This document shows, one piece after another, positions 47,379-55,924 of a stretch of 64,000 nucleotides of DNA. Made by a program: the position numbers and the translations under genes. Source of the DNA: Pseudomonas sp. gcc21 (GTDB taxonomy: Bacteria > Pseudomonadota > Gammaproteobacteria > Pseudomonadales > Pseudomonadaceae); assembly GCF_012844345.1 (NCBI RefSeq), contig NZ_CP051625.1, positions 1 through 64,000 of the forward strand, written 5' to 3'. Each line of letters begins with the position of its first letter. Within the stretch, counting starts at the first letter, position 1. Below the pieces are notes generated by a model. That model made no database searches and had not been told where the DNA came from. It saw only the letters and a program-made list of their open reading frames with translations.

Positions 47379-48598
47379 GACGCCTCCCGCTGGGCGTCGC
47401 TGGCGAAGCGGACGTCGCGGAACAACCGGGAAAGCTTCTCCAGGAAGGGTGCCTCGGTCTTCCAGCGCGCTCCGGCAACCGGGTCCGCGCCTGCCAGCAT
47501 GGTGTCCGTCGCATCCAGTGACAGCTGCATGACGAAACGGATGCGCTCTTCGCGGGCATCGCTGAGCTCGGTCAGCCAGGAGCGGACGTCCAGGTTGCCG
47601 GCGGCTACCGCCCGTTCCACCAGCGTTGCCGCCACGCAGGCGTCCTCGATCGCCTGGGTCGCACCCTGGCCCAGGGTGGGCGCCATGCCGTGTGCGCTGT
47701 CGCCGATGTACATGACCGGTAGCAGAGGCTCGGCGAACAGGACCGGCGACTCCTGCATGCGGGCCCAGTGGCTGTCGCTCAGGTGGTCGCACATGGCATC
47801 CAGCAGCCATTGCATCTCGGGGCTGGGTTGTCCGGTGGCAGGGGTGTAGGTCTGGCGCATGACTTCGGCGGTTCGCCAGGCATCGGGAATCTCGGCGCCC
47901 TTTTCGACCGGGAAGGTCGCGGCGATGTAGATGTGCCCTGGCGGCACGCGGAAGGCCAGCAGCCGGTGCGGCCCGTTGAACCATTGGGCGTAATCGTCGA
48001 TCAGGCCGTTGCTGGTGTCTTCCACCAGGGTGCGGATGATGGCCACACCCACATGGACGGGTTCGGGTGCGCCGGAGAAGGTGGCGCGGGTCTGCGAATA
48101 ACGGCCGTCGGCGCCGATCAGCAGGTCGATGCCGTCAAGGCTGTGTTCGACACCCTCCTGGGTCCAGCTTACGCAGGTCTTGCCCGGGCTGGTGGGGCTG
48201 GGCGCGATGCTGGAAACATGGGCGCCGTAGCGGATGACCTCGCCTGCGCCCTGGCGCAGCACGCGGTAGAGCTCGGACCAGCGAATACGGATTCCCGGGT
48301 TGTCTGCTACCTGGCTGAGCGGCAGGTCGAACAATACCTGACCGTCGGCCAGCGACAGTCGCCAGCTGTCCCACGGCAGGCTGGCCTGGAGGACTTGGGC
48401 GGCCAGTTCGGGGTCGGTCAGTTGCAGTGCCTTGATGGCGTTCGGCCCGACGTTCAGGCCGGTACCCGCTTCGGAATGATCGTCCGGCAATACCTTTTCG
48501 AGACAGTGCACCTCGAGCGCTGGCAGCCTGGAAAGTCGGCGGGCGAGAATGGATCCGGCTACGCCTGAACCGATGATCATGACCTTGAGTCTGTTCAT
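47375..48598 (-). CDS. FAD-dependent aromatic/heteroaromatic monooxygenase
   Basis: This 407-residue class A flavoprotein hydroxylase (PHBH/UbiH fold) has GxGxxG as IIGSGVAGSIL (residues 8-18), the DG region as LLIGADGRYSQTR and the GD motif as IGDSAHGMAPTLGQGA. There is no signal peptide. Relatives hydroxylate pyridines (6-hydroxynicotinate, 2,6-dihydroxypyridine) or urate (HpxO). Next to an AtzD/barbiturase-family enzyme, a pyrimidine or purine-like ring is a reasonable substrate (inference). It starts 25 bases after the amidase stop. Confidence 0.85.
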   Translation of the reverse strand: MNRLKVMIIGSGVAGSILARRLSRLPALEVHCLEKVLPDDHSEAGTGLNVGPNAIKALQLTDPELAAQVLQASLPWDSWRLSLADGQVLFDLPLSQVADNPGIRIRWSELYRVLRQGAGEVIRYGAHVSSIAPSPTSPGKTCVSWTQEGVEHSLDGIDLLIGADGRYSQTRATFSGAPEPVHVGVAIIRTLVEDTSNGLIDDYAQWFNGPHRLLAFRVPPGHIYIAATFPVEKGAEIPDAWRTAEVMRQTYTPATGQPSPEMQWLLDAMCDHLSDSHWARMQESPVLFAEPLLPVMYIGDSAHGMAPTLGQGATQAIEDACVAATLVERAVAAGNLDVRSWLTELSDAREERIRFVMQLSLDATDTMLAGADPVAGARWKTEAPFLEKLSRLFRDVRFASDAQREAS

Positions 48599-48623
48599 GC
48601 TTTATGTCCTTTCATCTGGGTCA

Positions 48624-50015
48624 TCATGAAATTCGCGGCCATTGCTGGGTCCAGGGCGAGCAGGACTCGTACGCCTGACCTATCGCCAACAACAGGGCAT
48701 CTGCACCTTTCGGGCCAACCAGCTGAAACCCGACCGGCAGGTCCGCGGGACCCCGCGCTGCGGGCAGCGACAGGGCGGGCAGGCCGGCGGCATTGGCGAA
48801 GGCGGTGAACACGGCATGACCGCGCCCGTCCACCGGCTGGCCGCCAATGTGGGTCGGGTGGGTATCCCCGGCGGGCCAGGGCATGGCCGCCGAGGTGGGG
48901 GTAAGGATGAGATCGTAGTCCTGCAGCAGCCCTGCCAGGTGGCGGCGCATGTCGCGAACCTGGTGCAGGGCATTGAACAGCTCCACTGCCGTGGCTGCGC
49001 GGCCGCGCTCCAAGATGCTGCGTATCGGCGGGCTCAGCAGATGCTCCTGAGCATCCTTGCCCTCCAGCACCGCCGCCAGCCCGGCGGCGCTGAGCACCGG
49101 CCAGCTGCGCTGGTTGAAGCTGTCGACTACCTGCGGCGCGGCCTGCAGTTCGACGCTGTGTCCGAGGCCGGTGAGCACGTCTGCCACCGCATCGACGTGC
49201 TCCAGAATGGTGCAGTCTACGGGCCGCTGGCCGATCTCCCGCCAGTACAGAATGCGTCGTGCACCACTGTTGCGCTGAGCAGCGTCCCAGTAGGCGGTGG
49301 GCGCATCGCCTATGACCCGCAGGGTGGCGGTCAGGTCGGCCACGGTCCGGGCTATCGGACCGACGACCTCGAGCTCGGGCAGGATCTCCGGCAAGCCCCA
49401 CTGACGAGGGACCACCCCGCGGCCTGGCTTCATGCCGGCCACGCCGGTGAAGCCCGCCGGTCGACGTATGGAGCCGCCGCCATCGGTGCCGAGGGCGATC
49501 GGGCCTACGCCGCTGGCCACGGCGGTGACCGCTCCGCCGCTCGAACCGCCCGGAGTCAGGCTTTGGTCCCAGGGGTTGGTGGTGGTGCCGAACAGCGCGT
49601 TGCTGGTATAGCCGTGCAGGGTGAACTCGGGAACGTTGGTCTTCCCGAAAATGACTGCCCCGGCGGCACGGAGCCTGGCCACGGGAAGCTCGTCGCGCTG
49701 TGGCCAATGGTCCGCATACAGATGACTGCCCCAGCAGCAGGGCAGGCCCGCGGCGGGAATGTTGTCCTTTACGCTAACGGGTACGCCGTCCAGCGCGGAC
49801 AGGGTCTGCCTGAGCTTCCAGCGTTCGGCGCTGTCGCGGGCGGCCTGCATGGCCCCGTCACGATCCACAGCGGACATCATGTTGCACGCTGGCTGAACCT
49901 GGTCCATGTGCGCGAGCACGCTGTCGAGCACGTCGCAGGGGTCGCATTCGCCGGCGGCGAACAGCCTCTGCAGCTCTCCTGCCGAGTACATCCACAGCGG
50001 CTGCGAACTGGTCAT
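48624..50015 (-). CDS. Amidase-signature hydrolase, AtzE/HpxY-like
   Basis: This 463-residue amidase has the Ser-cisSer-Lys triad: K83 (VSVKDNIP), S158 in PGGSSGG and nucleophile S182 in TDGGGSIRRPA. AtzE hydrolyses 1-carboxybiuret and HpxY acts in oxalurate metabolism; both need a small partner (AtzG/HpxX), which I do not see nearby. The ATG at 50015 shares bases with the stop of the ring-opening amidohydrolase (TGATG). The order AtzD-family then amidase mirrors cyanurate degradation, so a step on the ring-opened product is likely. Glutamyl-tRNA amidotransferase subunit A is the fallback family match. Confidence 0.83.
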   Translation of the reverse strand: MTSSQPLWMYSAGELQRLFAAGECDPCDVLDSVLAHMDQVQPACNMMSAVDRDGAMQAARDSAERWKLRQTLSALDGVPVSVKDNIPAAGLPCCWGSHLYADHWPQRDELPVARLRAAGAVIFGKTNVPEFTLHGYTSNALFGTTTNPWDQSLTPGGSSGGAVTAVASGVGPIALGTDGGGSIRRPAGFTGVAGMKPGRGVVPRQWGLPEILPELEVVGPIARTVADLTATLRVIGDAPTAYWDAAQRNSGARRILYWREIGQRPVDCTILEHVDAVADVLTGLGHSVELQAAPQVVDSFNQRSWPVLSAAGLAAVLEGKDAQEHLLSPPIRSILERGRAATAVELFNALHQVRDMRRHLAGLLQDYDLILTPTSAAMPWPAGDTHPTHIGGQPVDGRGHAVFTAFANAAGLPALSLPAARGPADLPVGFQLVGPKGADALLLAIGQAYESCSPWTQQWPRIS

Positions 50016-51157
50016 CAGGAGTTCTCCACGCTGGCGATCACGGCGACAAGGCCGCCACCGTCCGGGCCCTGATGCTCGGCACCGCCCGAGACGAAAATCT
50101 GCCCGTGGCCGATGACGCTTGCGACGATGCCGCCCAGCGCTCCACGCACGTGACGCTGGGCATTGATGTCGATGTCGTCGAGCATGGTGTGGCGGACGCC
50201 GCGGATATGCCCGCGCCGGTCGGGTTCGCATTTCACCAGCACGCCGGCTACGCGGGCGCATGCCGCCGGCGACAGCTGCGGCGCCGGGTTGAGTCCCAGA
50301 CGGTGCAGGGCGGTCATGACCGCACCGAGATCCAGGGCGTCGCGCATGGGTTCACAGGCCATGCGCAGCGGGCCATGCCAGTGGCGGCTGTGGCCGAGCA
50401 CCACGACCTCGTTGACGCTGACTTCAACACCCGAGGAAATGCTGGCTTGGGAACAGAACTGGGAAAAGTCAGCCAGCAGGCGCGCTTCCTGCTGCGCATC
50501 ATCCTCGATCTGGCCGAGTGCCAGAGCCACGCCGAAGGCGCCGGCGGCGCGGGCATAGGCCATGGATCGGTTGGCATCCGCCGTCAGCACGGTGTGCCCT
50601 GACGCGGCGGCGGATTCGGCCCGCGCCGAGGTGACGCACGGGCACTTGACCTGCACGAAGGCCACATCACCGGGATGCTCGATCATTGCATCGTCCATCG
50701 CGGCACGCACGGCGGCGGCAACCGATCTGACGTGCGTCCAGCGCCCGATATCCTGCGCCGGGACCACCGGGCTCAGCGCCTTGCCGAGTGCCAGCGCCGG
50801 TCCCGCCGGGGCCCCGGCTGCGGCCCGGGTGCGTACGAACACCAGGTAATGGGGGCTCAGAACGCCCTCGGTACCGCCAGACAGGATGCAGGGAATGCTG
50901 TCCTGCAACTGCTGACTGGACTGCCCGGAATGCCTGGCAAGCAGCTGGAACAGGCTCTGGGTGAAGTAGCCGCGGGTGAAGTCGTTGACGCCGCCATTGC
51001 CCTCGGTCTTGCCGATGACCGCGGCGACCTCGGACGCCTCGATGGTGCCCGCATCGAGTAGCGCGGCGAGCCGTGATAGATCCCCGGGGTGCGCCATGTC
51101 CAGGCGGAATACGCGCAGCTCGGGGTGGGTCTGGTAGGTAAGGATGTCGTTTTTCAT
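50015..51157 (-). CDS. Ring-opening amidohydrolase, cyanuric acid hydrolase/barbiturase family
   Basis: This 380-residue member of the AtzD/TrzD/barbiturase (toblerone-fold) family hydrolyses a cyclic imide bond. The three Ser-Lys pairs of the three repeats are visible: K50 (GKTEGNGGVNDF) with S93 (LSGGTEGVLSPH), K171 (VQVKCP) with S241/S242 (ISSGVEVSVNE), and K309 (LVKCEPDRRG) with S357 (FVSGGAEHQGPDGGG). Length fits both cyanuric acid amidohydrolase and barbiturase. The usual Cys of EGNGCVNDF is Gly here. The enzyme is encoded first in a nine-gene operon, with ATG at 51157 and a LysR-type dyad 60 bases upstream. Cyanurate, barbiturate or an oxidised pyrimidine are all possible substrates. 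Confidence 0.88.
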   Translation of the reverse strand: MKNDILTYQTHPELRVFRLDMAHPGDLSRLAALLDAGTIEASEVAAVIGKTEGNGGVNDFTRGYFTQSLFQLLARHSGQSSQQLQDSIPCILSGGTEGVLSPHYLVFVRTRAAAGAPAGPALALGKALSPVVPAQDIGRWTHVRSVAAAVRAAMDDAMIEHPGDVAFVQVKCPCVTSARAESAAASGHTVLTADANRSMAYARAAGAFGVALALGQIEDDAQQEARLLADFSQFCSQASISSGVEVSVNEVVVLGHSRHWHGPLRMACEPMRDALDLGAVMTALHRLGLNPAPQLSPAACARVAGVLVKCEPDRRGHIRGVRHTMLDDIDINAQRHVRGALGGIVASVIGHGQIFVSGGAEHQGPDGGGLVAVIASVENS

Positions 51158-51216
51158 GGGCTCAGTATTTGCCAGAGCCAGCGAGCACGAATAGTTCAAT
51201 ATTTATCTCAAGGCGA

Positions 51217-51231
51217 GCACAAAATGTGTGC
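51217..51231. promoter_or_regulatory. LysR-type dyad upstream of the ring-opening operon
   Basis: GCACAAAATGTGTGC is a perfect 5-5-5 dyad (GCACA/TGTGC) of the T-N11-A kind used by LysR regulators. It lies 60 bases before the amidohydrolase start and just after the end of the LysR gene. A TTGAGA/TATTGA-type promoter follows on the minus strand. Confidence 0.5.
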
Positions 51232-51233
51232 GC

Positions 51234-52139
51234 TCAGTCGTGATCCTCCTGCAGTTTGGCGACCAGCATGTCGATGAACGACATGGCCGCGATGGGCAGC
51301 ATCCGGCCCTCCCGGCAGCCAAGCACCAGCCGGCCGTTGATAAGCTCGCGGTCGGTCAGCGGGATCGATACCAGTTCCCCGCGGCGGGTCTCCTGGAGCG
51401 TGCCGATCTGGTATTGGAAGCTGATCGCGCCGGTCTGACGGGTGAATTCCTTGAGGGTCTGCATGGTGCTGGCCTCGAGCACCACCTTGAGCGACATGCG
51501 TGTGCGCGCCACCAGCGTATCGATCAGCCGCCGGCTGCCGAAGGAGGGCAGCCCCAGCGCGAGCGGCCAGGCCTGGCAGTCCGACAGCCGCAGGCTGGTC
51601 TTTCCAGCCAGGGGATGGTCCGGCCGGAGCATGGCGCACAGTGGCTGGGGGATAGCAGTGAGGATCTTGAAATTCTCCAGGTGGGGCGGATCATGGGCCA
51701 GAACCAGATCGACGGCGTCGTCCATCAGATCCTCGATCAGCATGTTGGTGACACCGGACACAAGCTGGAACTGCACGCCGGGGTGGGTTTGCTGATAGGT
51801 GTTGATCAGCGTGGGGGCAAAGTCGGTGGCGACAGATTCTGCGCAGCCCCAGCGTACGGTGCCGCGGATCAGGCCGCGCAATTGCTCGATCTGCGACGTG
51901 GCCGAGCGCAGGTCGCTGAGCGAGCGCCGCACGGTATCGAGCAGCACCTCGCCCGCCGCAGTCAGCCGTACCCCGCGCGGCAGTCGCTCGAACAGCGGCG
52001 TGCCGACCTGCTCCTCGAGCTCGAGAATCTTGCGGTTCACCGCTGTCGAGGCCACGTTCAGGCTTTCCGCGGCCTTGCGGATGGAGCCGGCGCGGACCAC
52101 GGCATCCAGGTAAACATAGGCTCTGGGAGGTCGCAGCAC
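51234..52139 (-). CDS. LysR-type regulator of the ring-opening operon
   Basis: This 301-residue LysR regulator has an N-terminal winged helix with AGSIRKAAESLNVASTAVNR and a C-terminal effector domain that includes AMLRPDHPLAGKT. The start is GTG at 52139 with a strong AAGGAG 6 bases upstream; a frame opening at 52241 would cover the divergent promoter. It is encoded immediately before the amidohydrolase operon on the same strand and diverges from the GGT-family gene, so it probably controls both. Confidence 0.85.
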   Translation of the reverse strand: MLRPPRAYVYLDAVVRAGSIRKAAESLNVASTAVNRKILELEEQVGTPLFERLPRGVRLTAAGEVLLDTVRRSLSDLRSATSQIEQLRGLIRGTVRWGCAESVATDFAPTLINTYQQTHPGVQFQLVSGVTNMLIEDLMDDAVDLVLAHDPPHLENFKILTAIPQPLCAMLRPDHPLAGKTSLRLSDCQAWPLALGLPSFGSRRLIDTLVARTRMSLKVVLEASTMQTLKEFTRQTGAISFQYQIGTLQETRRGELVSIPLTDRELINGRLVLGCREGRMLPIAAMSFIDMLVAKLQEDHD

Positions 52140-52221
52140 TTCAATCTCCTTGTTGGCGTGAGGGAGCAGACGGTGCAAGTTTGCAGCCAACCTGCGTGGG
52201 CTGGGCCAGGCGGAACGAATA

Positions 52222-52238
52222 TTGCTCTTTGTTAGCAA
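52222..52238. promoter_or_regulatory. Dyad in the LysR/GGT divergent promoter
   Basis: TTGCT and AGCAA flank a 7-base spacer (17 bases in all). The site sits about 40 bases before the GGT-family start and 83 bases from the LysR start, a usual place for LysR autoregulation and divergent activation. Confidence 0.4.
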
Positions 52239-52276
52239 CACCGTGATCGATCGCTAGCAGAGAAGGGAGTAAAAGC

Positions 52277-53848
52277 ATGTTGGCAGAATCCCGCCGGGGG
52301 GTTATCTGTACGCCTCATTCCGAGGCAAGCGCTGCAGGTATGCGCATTCTCGATGCCGGAGGCAGCGCGATTGACGCCATGCTGGCGGCCAGTGCCATGC
52401 TTGCCGCGGTCTACCCGCACATGACCGGGTTGGGCGGCGATGCCCTATGGCTGATCCACGACGGCCGGGTGCGCACCATTATGGGGATCGGGCAGGCCGG
52501 TCAGCGCCTTCCGGAAGGTGGCGCCATCACCTTGCGCGGCCCGGCAGCCGTCGCGACGACCGCAGGTGCCCTGGCCAGCTGGCAGACCGCCCACGACATC
52601 AGTCGGCAGCAGTGGGGCTCCCGCCTGGGCTGGAGCGATCTGCTCGGCGAGGCAGCGCAGACCGCTCAGCGCGGCGTCGAGGTCTCGGCTTCCCAGCTGT
52701 TCTGGCAGGGTCGGCGCGAGGCGATGATCGACAGCCTGCCGGACCTGCATGCCCTGTGCAAGGTCGATCAGCGCTGGCTTGAGGTAGGCGACACACTGCG
52801 TCAGCCCGCGCTGGCCGATACCCTGTCGCACCTGGCCAGACATGGGATGGCTGACTTCTACCAGGGCGAGCTTGCCCGGGCGCTGGCCGAATCCTTTGAC
52901 AGGCTCGGTTGCGGCCTGACCCTGGCCGATCTCGAGGCCACCCGCGCCGAGGAACAGGAGCCGATTTCGATACGCTATCGCCAGGGGCGCCTGTTCAACG
53001 TCGCGCCGCCCTGCCAGGGTCTCTATACCCTGCAGGCCATGCTGGCGCTGGAACACAAGGCAGTCGCGGCCTGCGGCAACGGCAGCGCCCGCTACTACCA
53101 TTACCTTGTCGAAGCGATCAAGCAGGGCCTGCTGCGCCGCAATGCTGAACTGTGCGACCCCAGGGCTCGCGGCTGGCAGTATGCGGCCACGCTGTCCCCC
53201 GCCCAGGGCGAAGCATACGCGGCGGCCATCCACGATGACCGGGCTGCGCCCTGGGCGGAGCCCGGGCAGCCGGCCGACACGGTCTGGATGGCGGCGACCG
53301 ACGCCCAGGGACGTACGGCCTGCCTGATCCAGAGCCTGTTCCATGACTTTGGCGCGGGCTGCATCATGGGAGACACCGGCGTGCTCTGGCAGAACCGGGC
53401 GGCAGGTTTTGCCGCCGACACGCGCCATCCCAATGCCTGGGCGCCCGGCAAGCGTCCGGCCCACACCTTGAACCCCTCCTGCTATCTGGCAGATGACGGG
53501 CGGCGGCTGTTCTTCGGGACCCAGGGCGGTGACGGCCAGCCCCAGACGCAAATGGTGCTGGCGACGCAACTGGTGGATTTCAATCAGCCGATCGACCGCG
53601 CGCTGGCCATGCCGCGCTTTCTGCTGGGACGCAGCTTCTTCGACAGTACCGATAATCTCAAGTTGGAGGCGGACATCGATCCGGACACGGTCGCCGAACT
53701 GGCCAGACTGGGGCACGAGGTGGAAACCATCCCCGCCCGCAGTCCCTTTACCGGGCAGGCCGGGGCCATTGAAATCGCGGTGGATGGCAGCCGTCGGGCC
53801 ATGCATGATCCGCGGGGGCAGGGCACCAGCCTGGGCCAAGCGGACTGA
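52277..53848 (+). CDS. Gamma-glutamyltransferase-family hydrolase, oxamate amidohydrolase (HpxW)-like
   Basis: This 523-residue Ntn-hydrolase of the GGT family would be cleaved before Thr335 (AD|TVWMAATDAQG), giving large and small subunits. Other family marks are GGNVA-like MTGLGGDALWLI, ADLEATRAEE and GTQGGDGQPQTQ. Unlike true GGT it has no signal peptide, so it is cytoplasmic. That feature and the company of AtzH/HpxZ-like and amidase genes recall HpxW, which hydrolyses oxamate to oxalate and ammonia in oxalurate use. The ATG follows GGGAGT. A glutathione-degrading role is the alternative. Confidence 0.78.
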   Translation: MLAESRRGVICTPHSEASAAGMRILDAGGSAIDAMLAASAMLAAVYPHMTGLGGDALWLIHDGRVRTIMGIGQAGQRLPEGGAITLRGPAAVATTAGALASWQTAHDISRQQWGSRLGWSDLLGEAAQTAQRGVEVSASQLFWQGRREAMIDSLPDLHALCKVDQRWLEVGDTLRQPALADTLSHLARHGMADFYQGELARALAESFDRLGCGLTLADLEATRAEEQEPISIRYRQGRLFNVAPPCQGLYTLQAMLALEHKAVAACGNGSARYYHYLVEAIKQGLLRRNAELCDPRARGWQYAATLSPAQGEAYAAAIHDDRAAPWAEPGQPADTVWMAATDAQGRTACLIQSLFHDFGAGCIMGDTGVLWQNRAAGFAADTRHPNAWAPGKRPAHTLNPSCYLADDGRRLFFGTQGGDGQPQTQMVLATQLVDFNQPIDRALAMPRFLLGRSFFDSTDNLKLEADIDPDTVAELARLGHEVETIPARSPFTGQAGAIEIAVDGSRRAMHDPRGQGTSLGQAD

Positions 53849-53931
53849 CGGCGAGGGCACGGCAGCGGCATCAACGTGGGAACGACAGCGCCGAATGGAT
53901 TCTCGAGCCCGTTATTGCCAGGCCCTGACAC

Positions 53932-54786
53932 TCAGTCAGAGGCAGATCCCTTTTCGGCGCCGAGCGCGAAGGCGGGGCGCGGCGGGTTGGCAAGGTCGGT
54001 GCCGAGAAACTCGCCGGGGGTGAGGCCGGTCTGCTTGCGAAAGGCGGCAATGAACGCCGAGGTCGAGTCATAGCCACAGGCCAGGGCGACGTCGGTAATG
54101 CGCTGGCGCTGCTCAAGGAGGGGCAGGGCGCTAAGCAGGCGCAGCCGTTGCCTCCAGGCTCTGAAGCTGAAGCCGGTCTCCTGCAGGAACCGCCGCGTCA
54201 GCGTCTTTTCCGACAACCCCACGGTTGCGCTCCACTCCCCAAGCGTATGCGGCAGATCGGGCGCTGCATACAGCGCCTCACATACGCGCTGCAACTGCCG
54301 GTCCGCAGGCCAGGGCAGATACAGCCGAGTCTCGGGCGCGACCTGGAGCTGATCGAGCAGCACGCCGGCGATCCGCCCGTGCGGGCCCTGCTCGTCGTAC
54401 TCGGCGGGAATCTGGCCGAAGTGGCTGATCAGTTCGCGGGTAAGCGGCGTGATCTCCAGCACCTTGCAGTGGGCCGGGGCCCAGGGGATCGCCAGGGCAT
54501 CGAGGTACAGGCTGCGCATTTCGGTGGCTGGCGAGCTTATGACCGCGTGGGGCAGCTCCGGCGGTATGAGTATTGCGCGCTGGGGCGGCGCGAGGAATCG
54601 CCCGGTTTCGGTATGCACCGACAGAACCCCGCGGATGGCATAGGTCAGCTGCGCCCAGGGATGGCTGTGCCACTCGGTGGTGGTGCCCGTTTTCAGGGAC
54701 TCGACCCGGGCGAACAGGGGCCTGGGCAGGGTGGTAAGGGCAGGAATGGCTCGGGGGGCCAACCCGGATTGTCCGTTTCTCGACAT
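53932..54786 (-). CDS. AraC-family transcriptional regulator
   Basis: This 284-residue regulator has an N-terminal cupin ligand domain (EWHSHPWAQLTYAIRGVL, PPQRAILIPPELPHAV) and two C-terminal helix-turn-helix units (TLGEWSATVGLSEKTLTRRF; ITDVALACGYDSTSAFIAAF). It is transcribed away from the symporter gene 93 bases off, which it likely regulates. Its effector is unknown. Confidence 0.88.
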   Translation of the reverse strand: MSRNGQSGLAPRAIPALTTLPRPLFARVESLKTGTTTEWHSHPWAQLTYAIRGVLSVHTETGRFLAPPQRAILIPPELPHAVISSPATEMRSLYLDALAIPWAPAHCKVLEITPLTRELISHFGQIPAEYDEQGPHGRIAGVLLDQLQVAPETRLYLPWPADRQLQRVCEALYAAPDLPHTLGEWSATVGLSEKTLTRRFLQETGFSFRAWRQRLRLLSALPLLEQRQRITDVALACGYDSTSAFIAAFRKQTGLTPGEFLGTDLANPPRPAFALGAEKGSASD

Positions 54787-54879
54787 TATGCTGGCTTATC
54801 GCGTTAGTCCGTAGGGTAGCGAAACAGTAGAATGGCGCCACCTTCGTTCGCAAGCCCTTTATTCACTTGGAACCGCACC

Positions 54880-55869
54880 ATGGCCAGACCCCGCTTTCTT
54901 CCTGATAACCTGACGCTCTGCCTGATTGCCGTCGTCGCGATCGCCAGCCTGTTTCCTGCCGAAGGGCAGACCGCCGTGGCCTTCGGCTGGATCACCAATC
55001 TGGCCATCGGCCTGCTGTTCTTTCTTCACGGCGCGAAGCTGTCCAGCAGCGCCATCGTCTCGGGGGTCACCCATTGGCGGCTGCACCTGCTGGTGTTCGC
55101 CTGCACCTTCCTGATGTTCCCCCTGCTGGGACTGGCGCTCAAACCGGTGCTGTCCCCGCTGGTCGGTACCGAGCTGTACCTGGGCATCCTGTTTCTGTGC
55201 GCCTTGCCCGCCACGGTTCAGTCCGCGATCGCCTTTACCTCCCTGGCGCGGGGCAACATTCCTGCCGCGGTATGCAGCGCCGCGACCTCGAGCCTGCTGG
55301 GCATCTTTCTCACGCCCCTGCTGGTCATGCTGCTGATGGGCGCGCAGGTGCAGGAGTCGAGCACCCTCGATTCGATCAGCAAGATCGTCGTGCAGCTATT
55401 GTTGCCCTTCATCGCCGGGCAGATTGCGCGGCGCTGGATCGGCGACTGGGTAGGACGCAACAAGAGCTGGCTCAAGTATGTCGATCAGGGGTCGATCCTG
55501 CTGGTTGTCTACAGCGCCTTCAGCAATGCCGTGGTGGAGGGCATCTGGCAGCAGGTGCCACTGCCGCAGCTGGCGGGTCTGGTGGTGGCCTGCTGTCTGT
55601 TGCTGGCGCTTGTGCTGGGCATGACCCATCTTCTGGGACAACGCCTGGGTTTCAACATGGAGGATCGCATCACCATCCTGTTTGCCGGTTCGAAGAAGAG
55701 CCTGGCGACGGGAGTGCCCATGGCCCAGGTGCTATTCACCGGCGGCACCATCGGCACGCTGATCCTGCCGCTGATGCTCTTTCATCAGATCCAGCTGATG
55801 GTCTGCGCCGTGCTGGCGCAACGTTATGCTGAGCGGCCGGAAGACTCCGTGCTGGTCGCGCAACCCTGA
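54880..55869 (+). CDS. Bile acid:sodium symporter family protein (SBF-like, YfeH type)
   Basis: This 329-residue membrane transporter has about ten helices and the SBF-like signature blocks LLFFLHGAKLSSSA, LFLCALPATVQSAIAFTSLA and FAGSKKSLATGVPMA. Members carry organic anions with Na+. The ATG at 54880 is chosen by the family start; the frame opening at 54832 lies in the divergent promoter. A strong hairpin follows at 55895-55924. The link to the nitrogen genes is only positional. Confidence 0.87.
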   Translation: MARPRFLPDNLTLCLIAVVAIASLFPAEGQTAVAFGWITNLAIGLLFFLHGAKLSSSAIVSGVTHWRLHLLVFACTFLMFPLLGLALKPVLSPLVGTELYLGILFLCALPATVQSAIAFTSLARGNIPAAVCSAATSSLLGIFLTPLLVMLLMGAQVQESSTLDSISKIVVQLLLPFIAGQIARRWIGDWVGRNKSWLKYVDQGSILLVVYSAFSNAVVEGIWQQVPLPQLAGLVVACCLLLALVLGMTHLLGQRLGFNMEDRITILFAGSKKSLATGVPMAQVLFTGGTIGTLILPLMLFHQIQLMVCAVLAQRYAERPEDSVLVAQP

Positions 55870-55894
55870 AACGTCCACTGCCTTTACTTCAAAT

Positions 55895-55924
55895 TGCCAC
55901 GCTGCGCTTCAGCGCAGCGTGGCA
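55895..55924. terminator. Hairpin terminator after the symporter gene
   Basis: A perfect 13-base-pair stem (TGCCACGCTGCGC) with a TTCA loop begins 26 bases after the stop codon. The following bases are only moderately T-rich (GCCTCCTCTT), so it may be a weak terminator or transcript-stabilising hairpin. Confidence 0.65.

Noticed and set aside
50015-51157. Assigning atzD (cyanuric acid amidohydrolase) outright
   Set aside because: Barbiturase shares the fold and all three Ser-Lys pairs, and the flavin hydroxylase and VOC neighbours are not part of cyanurate operons.
52445-53860. A 471-codon open frame opposite the GGT-family gene
   Set aside because: Shadow frame in high-GC DNA; the plus-strand frame has the Ntn-hydrolase features and a ribosome binding site.
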